The notes under the pieces were generated by a model. The model made no database searches. It saw only the letters and a program-made list of their open reading frames with translations, and was not told the origin of the DNA. From Populus alba (Eukaryota; Streptophyta; Magnoliopsida; Malpighiales; Salicaceae), in contig NC_133284.1 of NCBI RefSeq assembly GCF_005239225.2, positions 7,345,770 to 7,409,769 of the forward strand: a stretch of DNA of 64,000 nucleotides, given 5' to 3'. A program made the translations under genes and the position numbers. Positions 25,590 to 36,560 of this stretch are shown piece after piece. Every line of letters begins with the position of its first letter. Position 1 is the first letter of the stretch.

Positions 25590-27260
25590 CCAGACTCACA
25601 CAACTGCCATTACAGGACGTGTTCGACGACAACCCAATTGGATGAATGACTATATGAGTCACATTAATTTCTTTGAGGAGCAAGATCATGCACATTTAGT
25701 TTTATTTGCTGAGCTTGATCCCATTACTTATGCACAGGCTGTGCAAAGTGAAAAATGAAAGAAAGCAATGGATGCAGAAATTGTTGCGATAGAAAGAAAT
25801 AACATATAGGAGTTGAGAGAAGTGCCACAACAGGAAAAGTGATTGGGGTTAAATGGATTTACAAAACCAAATTCAACAAGAAAGGTGAAATGGATAAGTA
25901 CAAGGCTCGTTTGGTTGCCAAAGGGTATAGCCAGCAATATGGGATTGATTATGCAGAAGTGTTTGCACTTGTAGCTCGTTTGGATACAATTCGTATCATT
26001 CTTTCCATTGCAGCTCAACATGGTTGGACTGTTTTTCAACTCGATGTAAAGTCAGCTTTTCTACACGGTGAATTAAATGAAGATGTGTGTGTTGCACAAC
26101 CTCCAGGCTATAACAAAAGGGGCATGAGCACCAGGTATATAAGCTTAAAAAGGCTCTATACGGTCTTAAACAGGCTCCACGAGCCTGGTACAACCATATT
26201 GAGTCTTATTTCTTGAAAGAAGGCTTCGACAATTGCCCACATGAACACACCTTATTTGTCAGACAAATGGATGGAGGTAAAATATTAATTGTACATCTTT
26301 ATGTGGATGATCTTGTATTCACGGGTGATGATGCATCTATGTTCAACACATTCAAGCATTTTATGATGACTGAGTTTGATATGACTGATCTTGGGAGAAT
26401 GAGTTATTTTCTTGGCTTAGAAGTGCTTCAAACATTGGATGACATCTCTATTAGTCAACAGAAATATGCTCAAGAAGTGCTGGCAAGGTTTAATATGAGT
26501 CAATGTAATGCAATCCATAATCCTGTTGTTCCTGGTTTCAAAATCATGAAGGATGAAAGGGGAGTCGAAGTTGGCAACACTCTGTTCAAACGAATTGTAG
26601 GCAACCTTATGTACTTAACAGCAACGCAACCAAACATGATGTATGTTATCAATTTAATTAGCAGGTTCATAGAACGACCTGCTGAGTTGCATCTTAACGC
26701 TGCCAAAAGAGTGCTGCGATACTTGAAAGGAACCATGAGTTTTGGGTTGTTCTATAAAAAGGGATAAAAACAAGAACTAATTGGGTACACTGACAGTGAT
26801 TATGCTGACGATTAGGATTATAGAAAGAGTACTTATGGGTATGTTTTTATGTTAAGTTCAGAGGCAATCTCATGGTCCTCGAAGAAAAAATTTGTGGTCA
26901 CTTTATCTACCACCGAAGCTGAATTTATAGCTGCTGCATCCAGTGCATGTCAAGCAGTTTGGTTAAGGAGGATTTTGCAGCAGCTCAATCATGATCCACG
27001 GAAGCCCACAACAATTTATTGTGATAATAGTTCTACTATTTAAGCTGTCAAAGAATCCAGTGTTGCAAGGGCATAGCAAACATATAGATGTTCAGTTCCA
27101 TTTTCTTCAAGAGCTCACCAAAAATTAAGTCGTAGAATTGATCCAGTGTTCTTCACAAGAACAGATGGCAGACATCATGACAAAGCCGTTGAAGCTAGAC
27201 GTGTTTCAGAACTTGAGGGAATTATTGGGTGTTTATCCACTCATGGATATAAACTGATTG
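25590..27260 (+). pseudogene. copia reverse transcriptase and RNase H, broken
   Basis: The reverse transcriptase is recognisable from [18 protein letters not shown] and [16 protein letters not shown] through the catalytic YVDDLVFTGDD (about 26300). The RNase H part shows TDSDYADD, STTEAEFIAAASSACQA and IYCDNSSTI. Stops lie at 25756 and 25807 (both at expected Trp), 26764, 26812 and about 27124. Frameshifts lie near 25836, 26130 and 27041. The C-terminal LTKN, then QEQMADIMTKPLKLDVF, runs almost to the polypurine tract. Confidence 0.85.
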
Positions 27261-27286
27261 CAGATAACATTCAGTTTAAGGGAGAA

Positions 27287-27575
27287 TGTTAAGATTTCCT
27301 AGCTGTCTATCCTGGATTGTAGATTGTTTCCAGTATTGTTAATAAGACCTATTCTTTAGGAATAAGTCATTTGATAAGATTTGACTTAGTCATATACCAC
27401 GCTTCTAGGATTACAAAACGTGAGCTACACATTTCAATTTTCAGTTTCATTTTGTAAGGCTATTTATTGGCCAGGGTAATTCAATTTCAATACAAGAAGT
27501 TTCTTCAAGCATTTACTATTCTAGTTAACATATATTTACTAGTTTTTCCAGAGTATTCATCTTAGGTTCTCAACA
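27287..27575 (+). repeat. 3' LTR of the copia element
   Basis: It starts TGTTAAGATTTCCTAGC directly after the purine tract and ends GGTTCTCAACA. It has the same length as the 5' LTR. Confidence 0.9.
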
Positions 27576-28439
27576 ATTTATTATAAGGTAAATATATTAA
27601 TACAAACGAAATAAGTTTACGAGGGAAAAAGAGTTATGAGATGAATTCAATGTAAAAAGAAACACTATATAAAAGTATTTATATGTGACCAATCGATTCT
27701 AAAAATGAGAGGAAGGATTTATATAATGACAAGTTGAATTAAGTTATGAATGAAATACTTATTATGATGTAAGGATAATAATATGAAAAATAAAAAAAAA
27801 AAAAATTATCTAGGAATGATGTAAAGCATAAATACTAAAAAATTGATATGAGATCAACGTGATTAAAGTAAAATATATGACATGGATATTAGAACATATA
27901 ATTGTTAATCATAAGCAATTGAGATAATGCAAATGCTTAATATTTAAGAGACCCAACATCTAACAAATAGATGTTTTACATGTATTTAGCTTTTCAAATT
28001 AAGCTATCACTCATCTTGATTTTCGATATCAAGTTATCACTCATCTTAATTAAGAAGAATTCATTAAATTACTGAACTAAATGATTAATCTATCATTCAA
28101 CCACATAAACTTTATTTCTAAAAACGTTAAATTTTAAAATATTATCAATTAATTATATAAAAAATAATAGTATGTGAATTTTTATTTGATGATAACTTTT
28201 TTTTCGGCTAGTTTTGAAGTTAATCGAAAATAAAGTCGTATAAAAAAATTCCTCGACACGCCGAAGGTGGTGGAATTAGAGGGGGGAGGGCAATTGCTGG
28301 GTGGGTTCCAGTGCTAAAACCTATTAAATTATGCCATAAATTTCTGCTTGATGTCGATATACCTTAGAAAAATACAACTCGGCTTTCAGATCTCTTACAA
28401 TTATATATCAACGAAGGAACAATGTGGTTACTTTCGAGA
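27576..28439. other. Intergenic DNA, no gene seen
   Basis: AT-rich DNA with a short duplicated phrase (aagctatcactcatcttgat / aagttatcactcatcttaat) at about 28001-28050. Confidence 0.6.
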
Positions 28440-28745
28440 CGCCAAATCAAAGTCGACGCTTTTAATTGATTCCACATGTAGGTAGATTCAAATTCGTCAA
28501 TAGTTGCCGTTAGTTGGATTTAAAAATCAATTTTATGACGACGGCGACCCGCGACCGACGGGCATCGAGCGAAATTGCCGTCACGAGACAAGAGGAACGT
28601 ATCAAATCGCGCGACTCCTTTCCTTTTCCCTTGTAACCTATTCGAGCCGGCCCCGACATCGAGCAAGCATCGGTCGAATGGTCCCAAAGAAACAAACAAA
28701 TCGCTCGATTAACCCAAGACCACGCGTGAATCCGCACCTACCGAC
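28440..28745. other. CpG-rich island of unknown origin
   Basis: About 300 bp stand out from the AT-rich surroundings by many CG dinucleotides (for example GACGACGGCGACCCGCGACC at about 28537). Frames are open on both strands (28504-28869 plus, 28510-28737 minus), as expected when stops are rare in GC-rich DNA. No domain is recognised on either strand. Candidates are an unmethylated regulatory patch, a fragment of an unknown element, or foreign DNA. Confidence 0.4.
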
Positions 28746-29139
28746 CTTTTTTCTTTTGTTTAGTTTGAATAATGATGCTAGATGGCTTACCAAAACACGG
28801 ACAGGACACCAACGTCTTCAACATTTGCAACCACGGGCCTCGAGGCACTATTATTCCACGGCAAAGTAGGTGTGATTGAAGGTGACAAACCTATCGGATG
28901 GATCCGATCAGTGGGATCCGAGGTTTTGTTTTTAAAAGTATTTAAGAAAAAATTAATTTTTTTAAATTATTTTATTTTGATATTATTAAAAATAAATTTT
29001 AAAAATAAAAAATATTATTTTAATATATTTTTAAATAAAAAACTTTTTTTTAAAAAATAACAGTACTGTAATACTGAAAAGCCTCTCCTATTATTATAAT
29101 ATAAATTAAAAGATACAAATGAAAAGCAACTGAGAATAT

Positions 29140-29330
29140 TTAGTATTATATTAGTGATTATTTTTCAAAGTATTTTTTATTTTAAAATGCAGTAAAATGA
29201 TATTTTTATTTTAAAAAATTTATTTTTAAGCATTAAAGACATTAAATTAAAAATTAATTTTTTAAAAAAAATATTTTTCAATCACAAAAATAAACTTCTT
29301 TTTTATTAATAATTGTTCGTGCTTATTTGA
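29140..29330. repeat. MITE-like AT-rich repeat, copy 3
   Basis: It shows the shared order TTTTTCAAAGTATTTTTTAT, AAAATGCAGTAAAATGATA, then ATATTTTTCAATCACAAA at the far end. Confidence 0.4.
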
Positions 29331-29334
29331 AAGT

Positions 29335-29527
29335 GTAAGTGGCGGTTGTTTTTCAAAGTATTTTTCACTTAGAAATATATGAAAATAATATATTTTTTTA
29401 TTTTTAAAAAATTATTTTTGAAATTAGTTTATCAAAATGATTTAAAAACATAAAAAAAATATTAATTTAAATTAAATAAATAAAAAAAATATTTTTAAAA
29501 ACAAATTTAAAAATATAAAAATAAACA
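29335..29527. repeat. MITE-like AT-rich repeat, copy 4
   Basis: It starts GGCGGTTGTTTTTCAAAGTA, has the TTAGAAATATATGAAAATAA core and an A-rich closing half. It directly follows copy 3 in the same orientation. Confidence 0.4.
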
Positions 29528-30149
29528 GAAAGTAGAAAAAAAAAAAGCAAAATCTCATCTCTTTAGTATTCAAATCAACTCTTTTCTAATAATCCGAAAA
29601 ATCAAAAGCACAAACACTGAAACACTCCTCCGTCTACACGACTTAGCTTTTCTCTTCTTTATTTCTTTTTCTTTTGAAGACTTGCATTCTTGAGAACAAA
29701 TAAAGGCAGGAAACCTGACCTGAATCGCTAAAGAAGAAGGTGTTGATTGGCCCTCCCGCCCCGCTACTTCCACTTTCTACTCTTTATATAAAGTATGGAC
29801 AATGATTTTTTCGACTTTACATGCTGTAGCATATGTGAAATGCAAGCAATTGTTCGGTGTTAAATTAGAGATAGATTTCGAAAATCAAATAACAAGGCCC
29901 AAGATAAATAAATAATAATGGAGCCCAACTTTGAAAAGGCACTAAATACTTCAATTTAGTCCCTATAGTTTAAGTTTATGTATTTATTTGGTCCTTGAAG
30001 TTTTAGGATTTTATATTTTAATCTCAAACTTTATTTTTTTTCAGTCATGGAGTGTTGCGAGAGAAGAGATTGATTTCCAACAAAAACTGACCATCATGAA
30101 TGAATGGAGTGTTGCGAGAGAAGAGATTGATTTCTAATAATGAAGTGTT

Positions 30150-30310
30150 ACGGTTTGTTTGGAAATGTGATTATAATTATTTTTTTAAAATATTTTTTAT
30201 GCTAAAATACATTAAAATAATATTTAAAAAATATATATATTATTAAAATCAACATATTAAAATAATCCAAAACATCAAAACAAAAAAAAATGAATTTTGA
30301 TCCCAAACGT
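30150..30310. repeat. MITE-like AT-rich repeat, copy 5
   Basis: It begins GGTTTGTTTGGAAATGTGAT and ends GATCCCAAACG, again with imperfect TGTTTGG/CCAAAC ends and the ATACATTAAAATAATATT core. Confidence 0.45.
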
Positions 30311-30539
30311 TATCTACCATACTAATGTACACAATAATAAAATTAACCCTTCCAGTTAGAATTAGGCGTAGATAAGATTACGAGTTAGAGTTTTCCAAAC
30401 TTGTATTGTTTTGATATATATATATATCTTTTCACTAAATTCTTTGCCCAGGCCATGCTATACAGAATGAGCTCTTCTTTCATCTCACGAGTCACAAGCT
30501 TATATTGAAGGTTATTTTTCCTAGAAGTACAAGTCAAGC

Positions 30540-30720
30540 TACAAGGTTGCCAAGACAGTTGGTGAGAGGCTACGAGATGTGGTTGATTTTTAAAGGCCAA
30601 AGGAGTTTCTGATGTGCTGGCTGAGAAGGTTCTTGCAGCTTCAAGAATTCCAAGGCCTGGGGTGCTGGTACTGGGTTTGGAGTCGGCATTTAACCCTGTT
30701 TCTTTTAAACTTCGAATTTT
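30540..30720 (+). pseudogene. Possible gene relic, unidentified
   Basis: Two plus-strand frames read coding-like text: YKVAKTVGERLRDVVDF up to about 30588, then after a one-base shift AKGVSDVLAEKVLAASRIP and RPGVLVLGLESAFNP. Together they look like a short conserved protein piece broken by a frameshift. I do not recognise the family, and a chance origin is possible. Confidence 0.3.
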
Positions 30721-31256
30721 TTTTTAATAAATTTTTTTTATATTTTTAGATTGTTTTAACATATTAATATCAAAAATAATTTTAAAAAAAATATATTTTA
30801 ATATATCCTTATACAATTATAATCTCAAACACCGTTTTAATGAGTACCTGCCTCAAAGAAGATAAAGAAGGGGGACTTTGAAGGTGGATTGCAGTTCTTC
30901 AAGATAAACTTAAATAAACACAAACCACGTCAGCATGTCTTCTCTCCCTCACTAATTCACAGTCGATATTGCAGTCTTTCCAAGGCAAGTCATCAATGAT
31001 GGTAAAGACATCATCCTATATTCCCACTACAAGTTCTGTTCAGATTTAGTGTGAAGATATGGCTTCGGATTTAGTGTTTCTATTCGTGTTATTAGAAGAA
31101 AGACCAGAGAGAGAAATTATGTCTGGGAAAAAGAAACGAGATTTACATTTATTATATACAAAGGCAAACATGTTTTTTTGTCTAATTTGATCTGTTTTTT
31201 TTTCTTCACAGTAAGTTTAAAAAAACAGGTTGAACAAACCATAATTTATCAGATCT

Positions 31257-31424
31257 TTAAATTGAAAACGAGAAACATACCAAAGTAAAAAGTGAGAGGA
31301 TACAAACCAAGCCCAAAAAGAAAGCCATGGACTCTCCCCAGGCCTGACCTACGGCCCAAACGATAAGCGAATGCAAAATCAAAGTCACAACCAGGACACC
31401 TCCGATTGCTTCCATGGCCCCCAT
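31257..31424 (-). CDS. Candidate 55-aa two-helix membrane protein
   Basis: The frame begins MGAMEAIGGVLVVTLILHSL and continues IVWAVGQAWGESMAFFLGLV, ending in a second hydrophobic run and TAA at 31257. Two membrane-spanning stretches (about residues 8-25 and 34-53) flank a short polar loop with QAWGES. Codon use looks like coding DNA and GC is higher than in the flanks. The ATG lies 260 bases from the COX11 start on the opposite strand, so the two could share a divergent promoter. The frame stays open upstream, after a T-run and a CAG, and a GT donor (TTTG|GTATGT) lies near its end. It may therefore be one exon of a longer gene. Not recognised; function unknown. Confidence 0.4.
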   Translation of the reverse strand: MGAMEAIGGVLVVTLILHSLIVWAVGQAWGESMAFFLGLVCILSLFTLVCFSFSI

Positions 31425-31469
31425 AAAATAGGTCTGATATATTTGTTGTTTTGATCCAGTTCTATAATA

Positions 31470-31491
31470 AAAAAAAAAAAAAAAAAAAAAA
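31470..31491. repeat. Poly(A) run between divergent ORFs
   Basis: About 22 consecutive A lie between the 55-aa candidate and COX11. On the minus strand this is a T-run that could act as a polypyrimidine tract or as a nucleosome-excluding element. Confidence 0.7.
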
Positions 31492-31684
31492 GAGTTTGAA
31501 ACTCAGTATCAAAAGCATCCCTTGCTGGCTATTAACCTATTCGATCCCTTCTCTCTTCTTCCATTCTCTCACTTTCTCAGCGCCCAAACAAACCCCAAAT
31601 GCAAAACACTTGCAGTTTGATTTTAATCTTGTAAAATTGTCACCATAATCTTTCCAGTCTCCTGAATTGAAGAAGAGCAAAAAA

Positions 31685-34600
31685 ATGTCATGGTCAAGCC
31701 TCGCTAGAGCGACACGAAGAGCAACAAATCGCAATCTCTTGCTTTCTCAATTCAAACCTCTACACCAAAATCACCACCCTTTTCAACAACCCATGTAAAT
31801 GAACACCTCTTACTTTTATTTTATCAACAACTTATTTCGCTAAAATTTCTAACGCAAACGCACAATTTTTATTATTGTTGTTGTTTTGGCAGTTACAATA
31901 AAAGGAGATGTGAAATTAAGAAGCATTTTTCTACTTCTTATAAAGTGGGCGGTGGTTCTGCTGCTAATAGTAATACGAGTAGAGAGCAGAAATCAAAAAA
32001 GACGTTAATTTATTTGACGGGTTTGGTGGTTGCCATGGTTGGTAGTAGTTATGCTGCTGTTCCTCTTTATAGGAGGTTCTGTCAAGCCACTGGTTATGGC
32101 GGAACTGTTCAACGCCGCGAGGTTTCTCTTCTTTTAATCGTTTGTAATCACATTTTTTCTTGTTGCTTCTGTTCTGTGTAAATTTAATGTTGGCATTAAC
32201 TTTTGTATTCTGTTGTGCTTTGTGTTTTTTAATACATAGAGTGTTGAAGAGAAGATTGCTCGGCATGCTAACGATGGAACTGTTGCCACTAGGTGTCTTT
32301 CTTTCTCCCTTTTGGTATTAACGTTGTTCTGACTTTTGTTTTTATTGTGGTGATTTTGTTACATTTTTTGTTTCTTGACATTGTTTTATTGAATTCTCAT
32401 GCTTCGAGAGTAGTATTGAATAATGGTGAAAGACAAGTTTAAAGATAAACAGAAATGATCCTTTTGGATTTGCAATATCATGCTGTAGTACCTGGTCTGT
32501 TTTACTTTTATCTGTTTGGTAATATGGTGCAGTTTGCTTTTTAAAAGTCCTTTTCAATTGAAAATACATCAAAATGATGTTTTTTTAGATTTTATTTATT
32601 TGTTTGTTACATCAGCGTATCCAAATCATCGAAAAGCACCTAAATAAACATCAATTTGATGTTTTTCAGGTGAAAAAACAATTTGAAAAGTACTTTGAAA
32701 AACAGAAGCTACCGCGTTGCCAAACAGGCATGTCACCACACACAATACCCTTTTTTCATAAAGCAAACTTGATGGACCTGAATCTTGGATAACTATCCTT
32801 CAGATGTCTTGGATTGCTTATTTGGGCTTGATACTCCAGGAAATCTCTAGGATACCGAACTTGAATTTGATTAAGCTGTAAATCTCTAAACTTTTTTCAG
32901 CTTTGTGGTGCCTTTTTCCTGATGGCAGGCTCTTTCTTGTTTGTATAGGGAGATAGCAGTGCAGTTTAATGCTGATGTGGGTGACGGAATGCCATGGAAG
33001 TTCGCTCCTACACAAAGAGAGGTTCTCTTTTGCATATAGTGCATGCATGCTTATGTTTAACCAGCTGCTTCCTCTGTGATTTGCTGTCTTCAATGCAGTG
33101 TTTTCTTCTCTCTAGGTAAGAGTAAAGCCAGGAGAAAGTGCTCTTGCATTTTACACTGCTGAAAATCAAAGCTCCACTCCAATAACTGGTGTATCTACAT
33201 ATAATGTTACTCCTATGAAGGTACTAATTTTGTATGCTCTTTCATTTAAGCAATGTGGTATGTGAATTTAGCTTAGACTTTGGAAACCAACGAATCTCTT
33301 CTCAAAGCAATAGAGATTTTTTTTTTCTTTTTTTCTGGTTTGTAAATCCGCAAGCTAGGAGCGCATCATCAGGGCAAGGTGAAAACAAACATAGGATATC
33401 CTCATCGCCTTTTTCTTCTTTATTTCGTTTGTGCCCCCCCCCCCCCCATTGTGTGTTTTTTCTAAGGCAAAATATATCCGGGAACTGCTGCTCTGGGGCA
33501 TCCCATTCCTCTTATTTCTTTGGCTGTTGATCAACCATGTTCTATGAGTTGTTGGATAATGTGAAAGCACAGTACTCAACAGATTTCAGTAATGTCAAAC
33601 AAAATAGGAATTGGTGAATGGGAAAACTCCCATTGAACCTCCATGTTATATGGTAAATTCAAAATTATCTGAAAAAGGGCAGTGCTAAGATCAGATTTGA
33701 ATTGGCATGTAGTAGATTAAACAGTTTTTTAGAGGGTTTTTGTGGACCTTCACTGCATTTTCCAAAACCTTATCCATTATGAAGTCATTTTTGTCCATCC
33801 CATGGTGTGGTGTGCTTGCTAGAACTCTGATTATAGGATATTAACATGAATCTTTTATTTGCTAAAAGCTGGGATATGCGCATGATTACTTTCATGTTTC
33901 AAGGAATCTTGTTTGTTGTTGGCCTTTGGTGTTTCTTCAAGTATTTGATTCCAGTTGTGTTGCTGTATTTATTTTTAATGACGTGGACTTGAATGTAGAA
34001 TATGCTTAGGATGATTGAGTGAGATGAGGAACGTCTAAGAATTGTAAAGTTGATATGAAACTATATGGAGTTTTGTGGAAGAAATGATGTGCTAAGGCAA
34101 GCACATTATCCATGGAGAGCTATTTGGAAGTTCAAATCATCAAGTCCCCCACTTTTCCTTGTAGAATGGGAGGCACCTTGGAGTAAGATTTTCAATATCA
34201 ATTAAGGTTGTTGGTGAACTGGTGTTATCCTTGTTAGTATGTAGTTGAAATTATTAATTGTCTAGTGCTGTATTGTTTATGGGCTAGAGCCTTATGAGAG
34301 TGGGCATACAGAACAAGGGGTGTAGAATCATTTCATGCTATGGAGTTGAATGCTTGGAAACTGGAGATTTTAGCAGTGAAAACAGGAATCTATCTAGTTT
34401 TTTTTCCATTCACTAGCTAGCTTTGGGTTGGCACAGAAGGAACACATCGAGAGGTCATTTTAGGTTCTCTTTTTTCTCTTTGTTTGATAGTAAGATTATG
34501 ACTTGCATTTTTGGCTTGCTTCCTCGTTTCTTAGACTATTGTTCTTTTTTTGCAATGGATGTTTTGATCTCTCTTTTTTCCTTATTTCTTTAGTAGATGA

Positions 34601-35951
34601 ATTTTGAAGTGCTTGTGGAATGGAAATTGTCTTTGAACTTTGAAATACTCGATGGCTAGTACTTTCTGAGGGTATAGTGTGCGAATGAATAGATTAATGA
34701 CTGTTACTAAGCATCCTTTTGTTATCCACAGTGTGTGTATGGGATATCAAACTGTGTCCTTTTATTAGGCGATGTTGCTCCTGTTGTTACCATGTTTCCA
34801 GGAAAAATCCTTGCTTGCTCATGGTTTGAGAAAATATAGTAGAAGCTTCAGCTTTTGAAGTTGCCAGAGACACTGGTAATTCTGCTTCTGAATTTTCTAG
34901 AGGAATGTGGCATGCTTAGTTGTGCTAGGTAATTCCTATATCTTTAGAAGAGAAATGTGGCATACTTATATGAGTGTGCTTGGTTGAGTTTGTTTGCAAA
35001 CTTCCTATCGGAGATCTGTAGTTCCTAATTCATACCAGAAGAGAAATGAAGTAACAATAAAAATGCCTCTATACCAATCTAGGCCAGTTGGGTACAATGT
35101 TGACTTAAAGTAGCCTATTGCTGGTAGGTAGAAAAATTAAAATGAGGTCTTGAGTTTTTCCTTGTGAGGAAATTGCCTAAAGTCTTGTTGTTAAACTTAT
35201 TTGAAGCTCAGCAGTTTTGAGTATCTTGCTCATCCTGCATTCACGCAACCTTTAATTATTGTTTATGATCTTGCTCTGTGTGTATACATGTGTTTTAATG
35301 TGTGTGCCTTCATGCGCGGGTGTGTAGAATGACTGATGCTGCATTATCGATCATCGTAATGAAATCCTACTGAATAAAATAACAATATAATAGTAGTATT
35401 AATAAGTTTCCCAATTAATTTTTCCAAGTCATACATTTATACATTAAGGGAATCATTTGGATCATGTGGAGGATTTATTATTTCTGGAGAAGATCAGTTC
35501 TTGTTTTATGGACCATGGTCTTATCTCAACTGGATAAGAAGGGACATCCTAATGGCTAATGCTGCTAGCTAGCATTTTTTCTTTTATGTAATTGCTCGTG
35601 CTTCATAACACTCAACATTTGTTTGCAACTCTTTACAGGCTGCCGTGTACTTCAATAAAATACAATGTTTTTGCTTTGAGGAGCAGCGTCTTCTTCCTGG
35701 GGAGCAGATTGACATGCCTGTGAGTAGTTTCTTTCCCCTTTCCCACCTTGCACACACACACACACCCATTTTTTCCCTCTATACAAGGGCTTTAGAAATA
35801 TAGTTTGTTTTGAGGCATGGTTCAATGACACCATACTTTATGATTGCAGGTCTTCTTTTATATTGATCCAGAATTTGAAACGGATCCTAGAATGGATGGA
35901 ATCAACAACATAATTTTATCGTATACCTTCTTTAAAGTTTCAGAGGAGTAA
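31685..35951 (+). CDS. COX11: COX11, cytochrome c oxidase copper chaperone
   Basis: Seven exons keep frame and give 250 aa: 31685-31794, 31893-32121, 32240-32292, 32949-33021, 33116-33220, 35639-35719, 35850-35951. All introns are GT-AG; intron 5 is 2.4 kb. Residues 1-70 are rich in Arg/Ser with few acids, as in a mitochondrial presequence. Residues 75-93 form one membrane span ([19 protein letters not shown]). Then comes the family signature [16 protein letters not shown]. The copper site CFCFEEQ lies at residues 200-206, and the C-terminus reads [17 protein letters not shown]. In the known family the soluble domain faces the intermembrane space and delivers copper to the CuB site of COX1. 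All expected family motifs are present, so the gene looks intact. The exact N-terminus is a prediction. Confidence 0.95.
32512..32725. mobile_element. MITE-like repeat in COX11 intron 3
   Basis: About 214 bp with long imperfect inverted ends: CTGTTTGGTAATATGGTGC at one side, and GCGTTGCCAAACAG preceded by GAAAAGTACTTTGAAAAAC at the other. It is the clearest terminal-repeat copy of the AT-rich family seen through the window. I see no clean target duplication. Confidence 0.6.
33221..35638 (+). other. COX11 intron 5, 2.4 kb
   Basis: A poly(C) run of 14 lies at about 33435-33448 and a CA repeat lies just past the intron near 35750. Frames inside have no domains. I see no nested gene. Confidence 0.6.
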
Positions 35952-36424
35952 CCTTGCCGATGCTTTTGCATGCCATCACCAAAACATCCTCGCAATTAAA
36001 AACTTGGAGGGCTTAGCCAGCGTATCCAGTGAGTGTGACTGCGTGCTTGCTTTGAACTTCCGGCGAGGGTATGGCGGATATGCTGTGCGGATAAAGCTCA
36101 TAGGCTTGTTTACGAGATTTATTCAAATGTACGGTTCTTTCCAGTGGAACAAACTGAGATTTATTCCATAGAAATAAATTAAGAAGTTGGTTTACTATTT
36201 GTTCGCTTGGTTCAAAATGTGCTCGGAAATTATCTGCAAGGCCCAGTCGTTTATGCTGCCAATATGAACCCATTTTTCCGTGGTGCTGCATGAACACTCC
36301 TTCATGCTAGTCAAGAACTTGTAACAGATTGTATTTGCGGGAAACTGGCTGTCCATTGAGTCCACGAGGCTTCTTTTCTTCTGCTTTCTTTCTTTCTTTC
36401 CTTTACAGGGATGAGAGAAACTGG
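35952..36424. other. COX11 3' flank
   Basis: This is likely the 3' untranslated region. It has an AATAAA-like word near 36174 and a CTTT-rich patch near 36380. No gene on either strand. Confidence 0.5.
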
Positions 36425-36560
36425 GTATATATTTTGTTTTTTAAATATTTGAAATATATTAAAATAATATTTTTTTTATTTTTTTAAATTTTATTTTTTA
36501 TATTAACACCTCAAAGTAAAAGTATAAAAAAAAATTAAATTAAAAGTATTAACAAAAATA
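36425..36560. repeat. MITE-like AT-rich repeat, copy 7
   Basis: It has the ATTTGAAATATATTAAAATA core followed by TTATATTAACACCTCAAAGT, as in the other copies. The ends are eroded. Confidence 0.4.

Larger units (their letters stand above)
23210..27575 (+). mobile_element. Ty1/copia LTR retrotransposon, degenerate
   Basis: Two 289-bp LTRs bracket a 4.4-kb element. A primer-binding site TGGTATCAGAGC (23501-23512) follows the 5' LTR, and a purine-rich tract GTTTAAGGGAGAA (27274-27286) precedes the 3' LTR. The internal order is gag, protease, integrase, reverse transcriptase, RNase H, which is the copia order. By eye the LTRs differ at about 20 of 289 positions, mostly transitions. Flanks ATACA and ATTTA do not form a clean 5-bp duplication. 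Internal stops, frameshifts and a deletion between integrase and reverse transcriptase make the copy non-autonomous. Confidence 0.92.
28746..31256. other. Repeat-rich intergenic region before COX11
   Basis: Several MITE-like AT-rich units lie in this stretch. There is also a 31-base phrase (gagtgttgcgagagaagaga plus flanks) repeated at about 30047 and 30105, and a weak coding-like fragment at 30540-30720. No complete gene. Confidence 0.5.

Noticed and set aside
28504..28869. 121-codon frame in the CpG-rich island
   Set aside because: It overlaps another long frame on the opposite strand; high GC makes both likely by chance, and no domain is seen.
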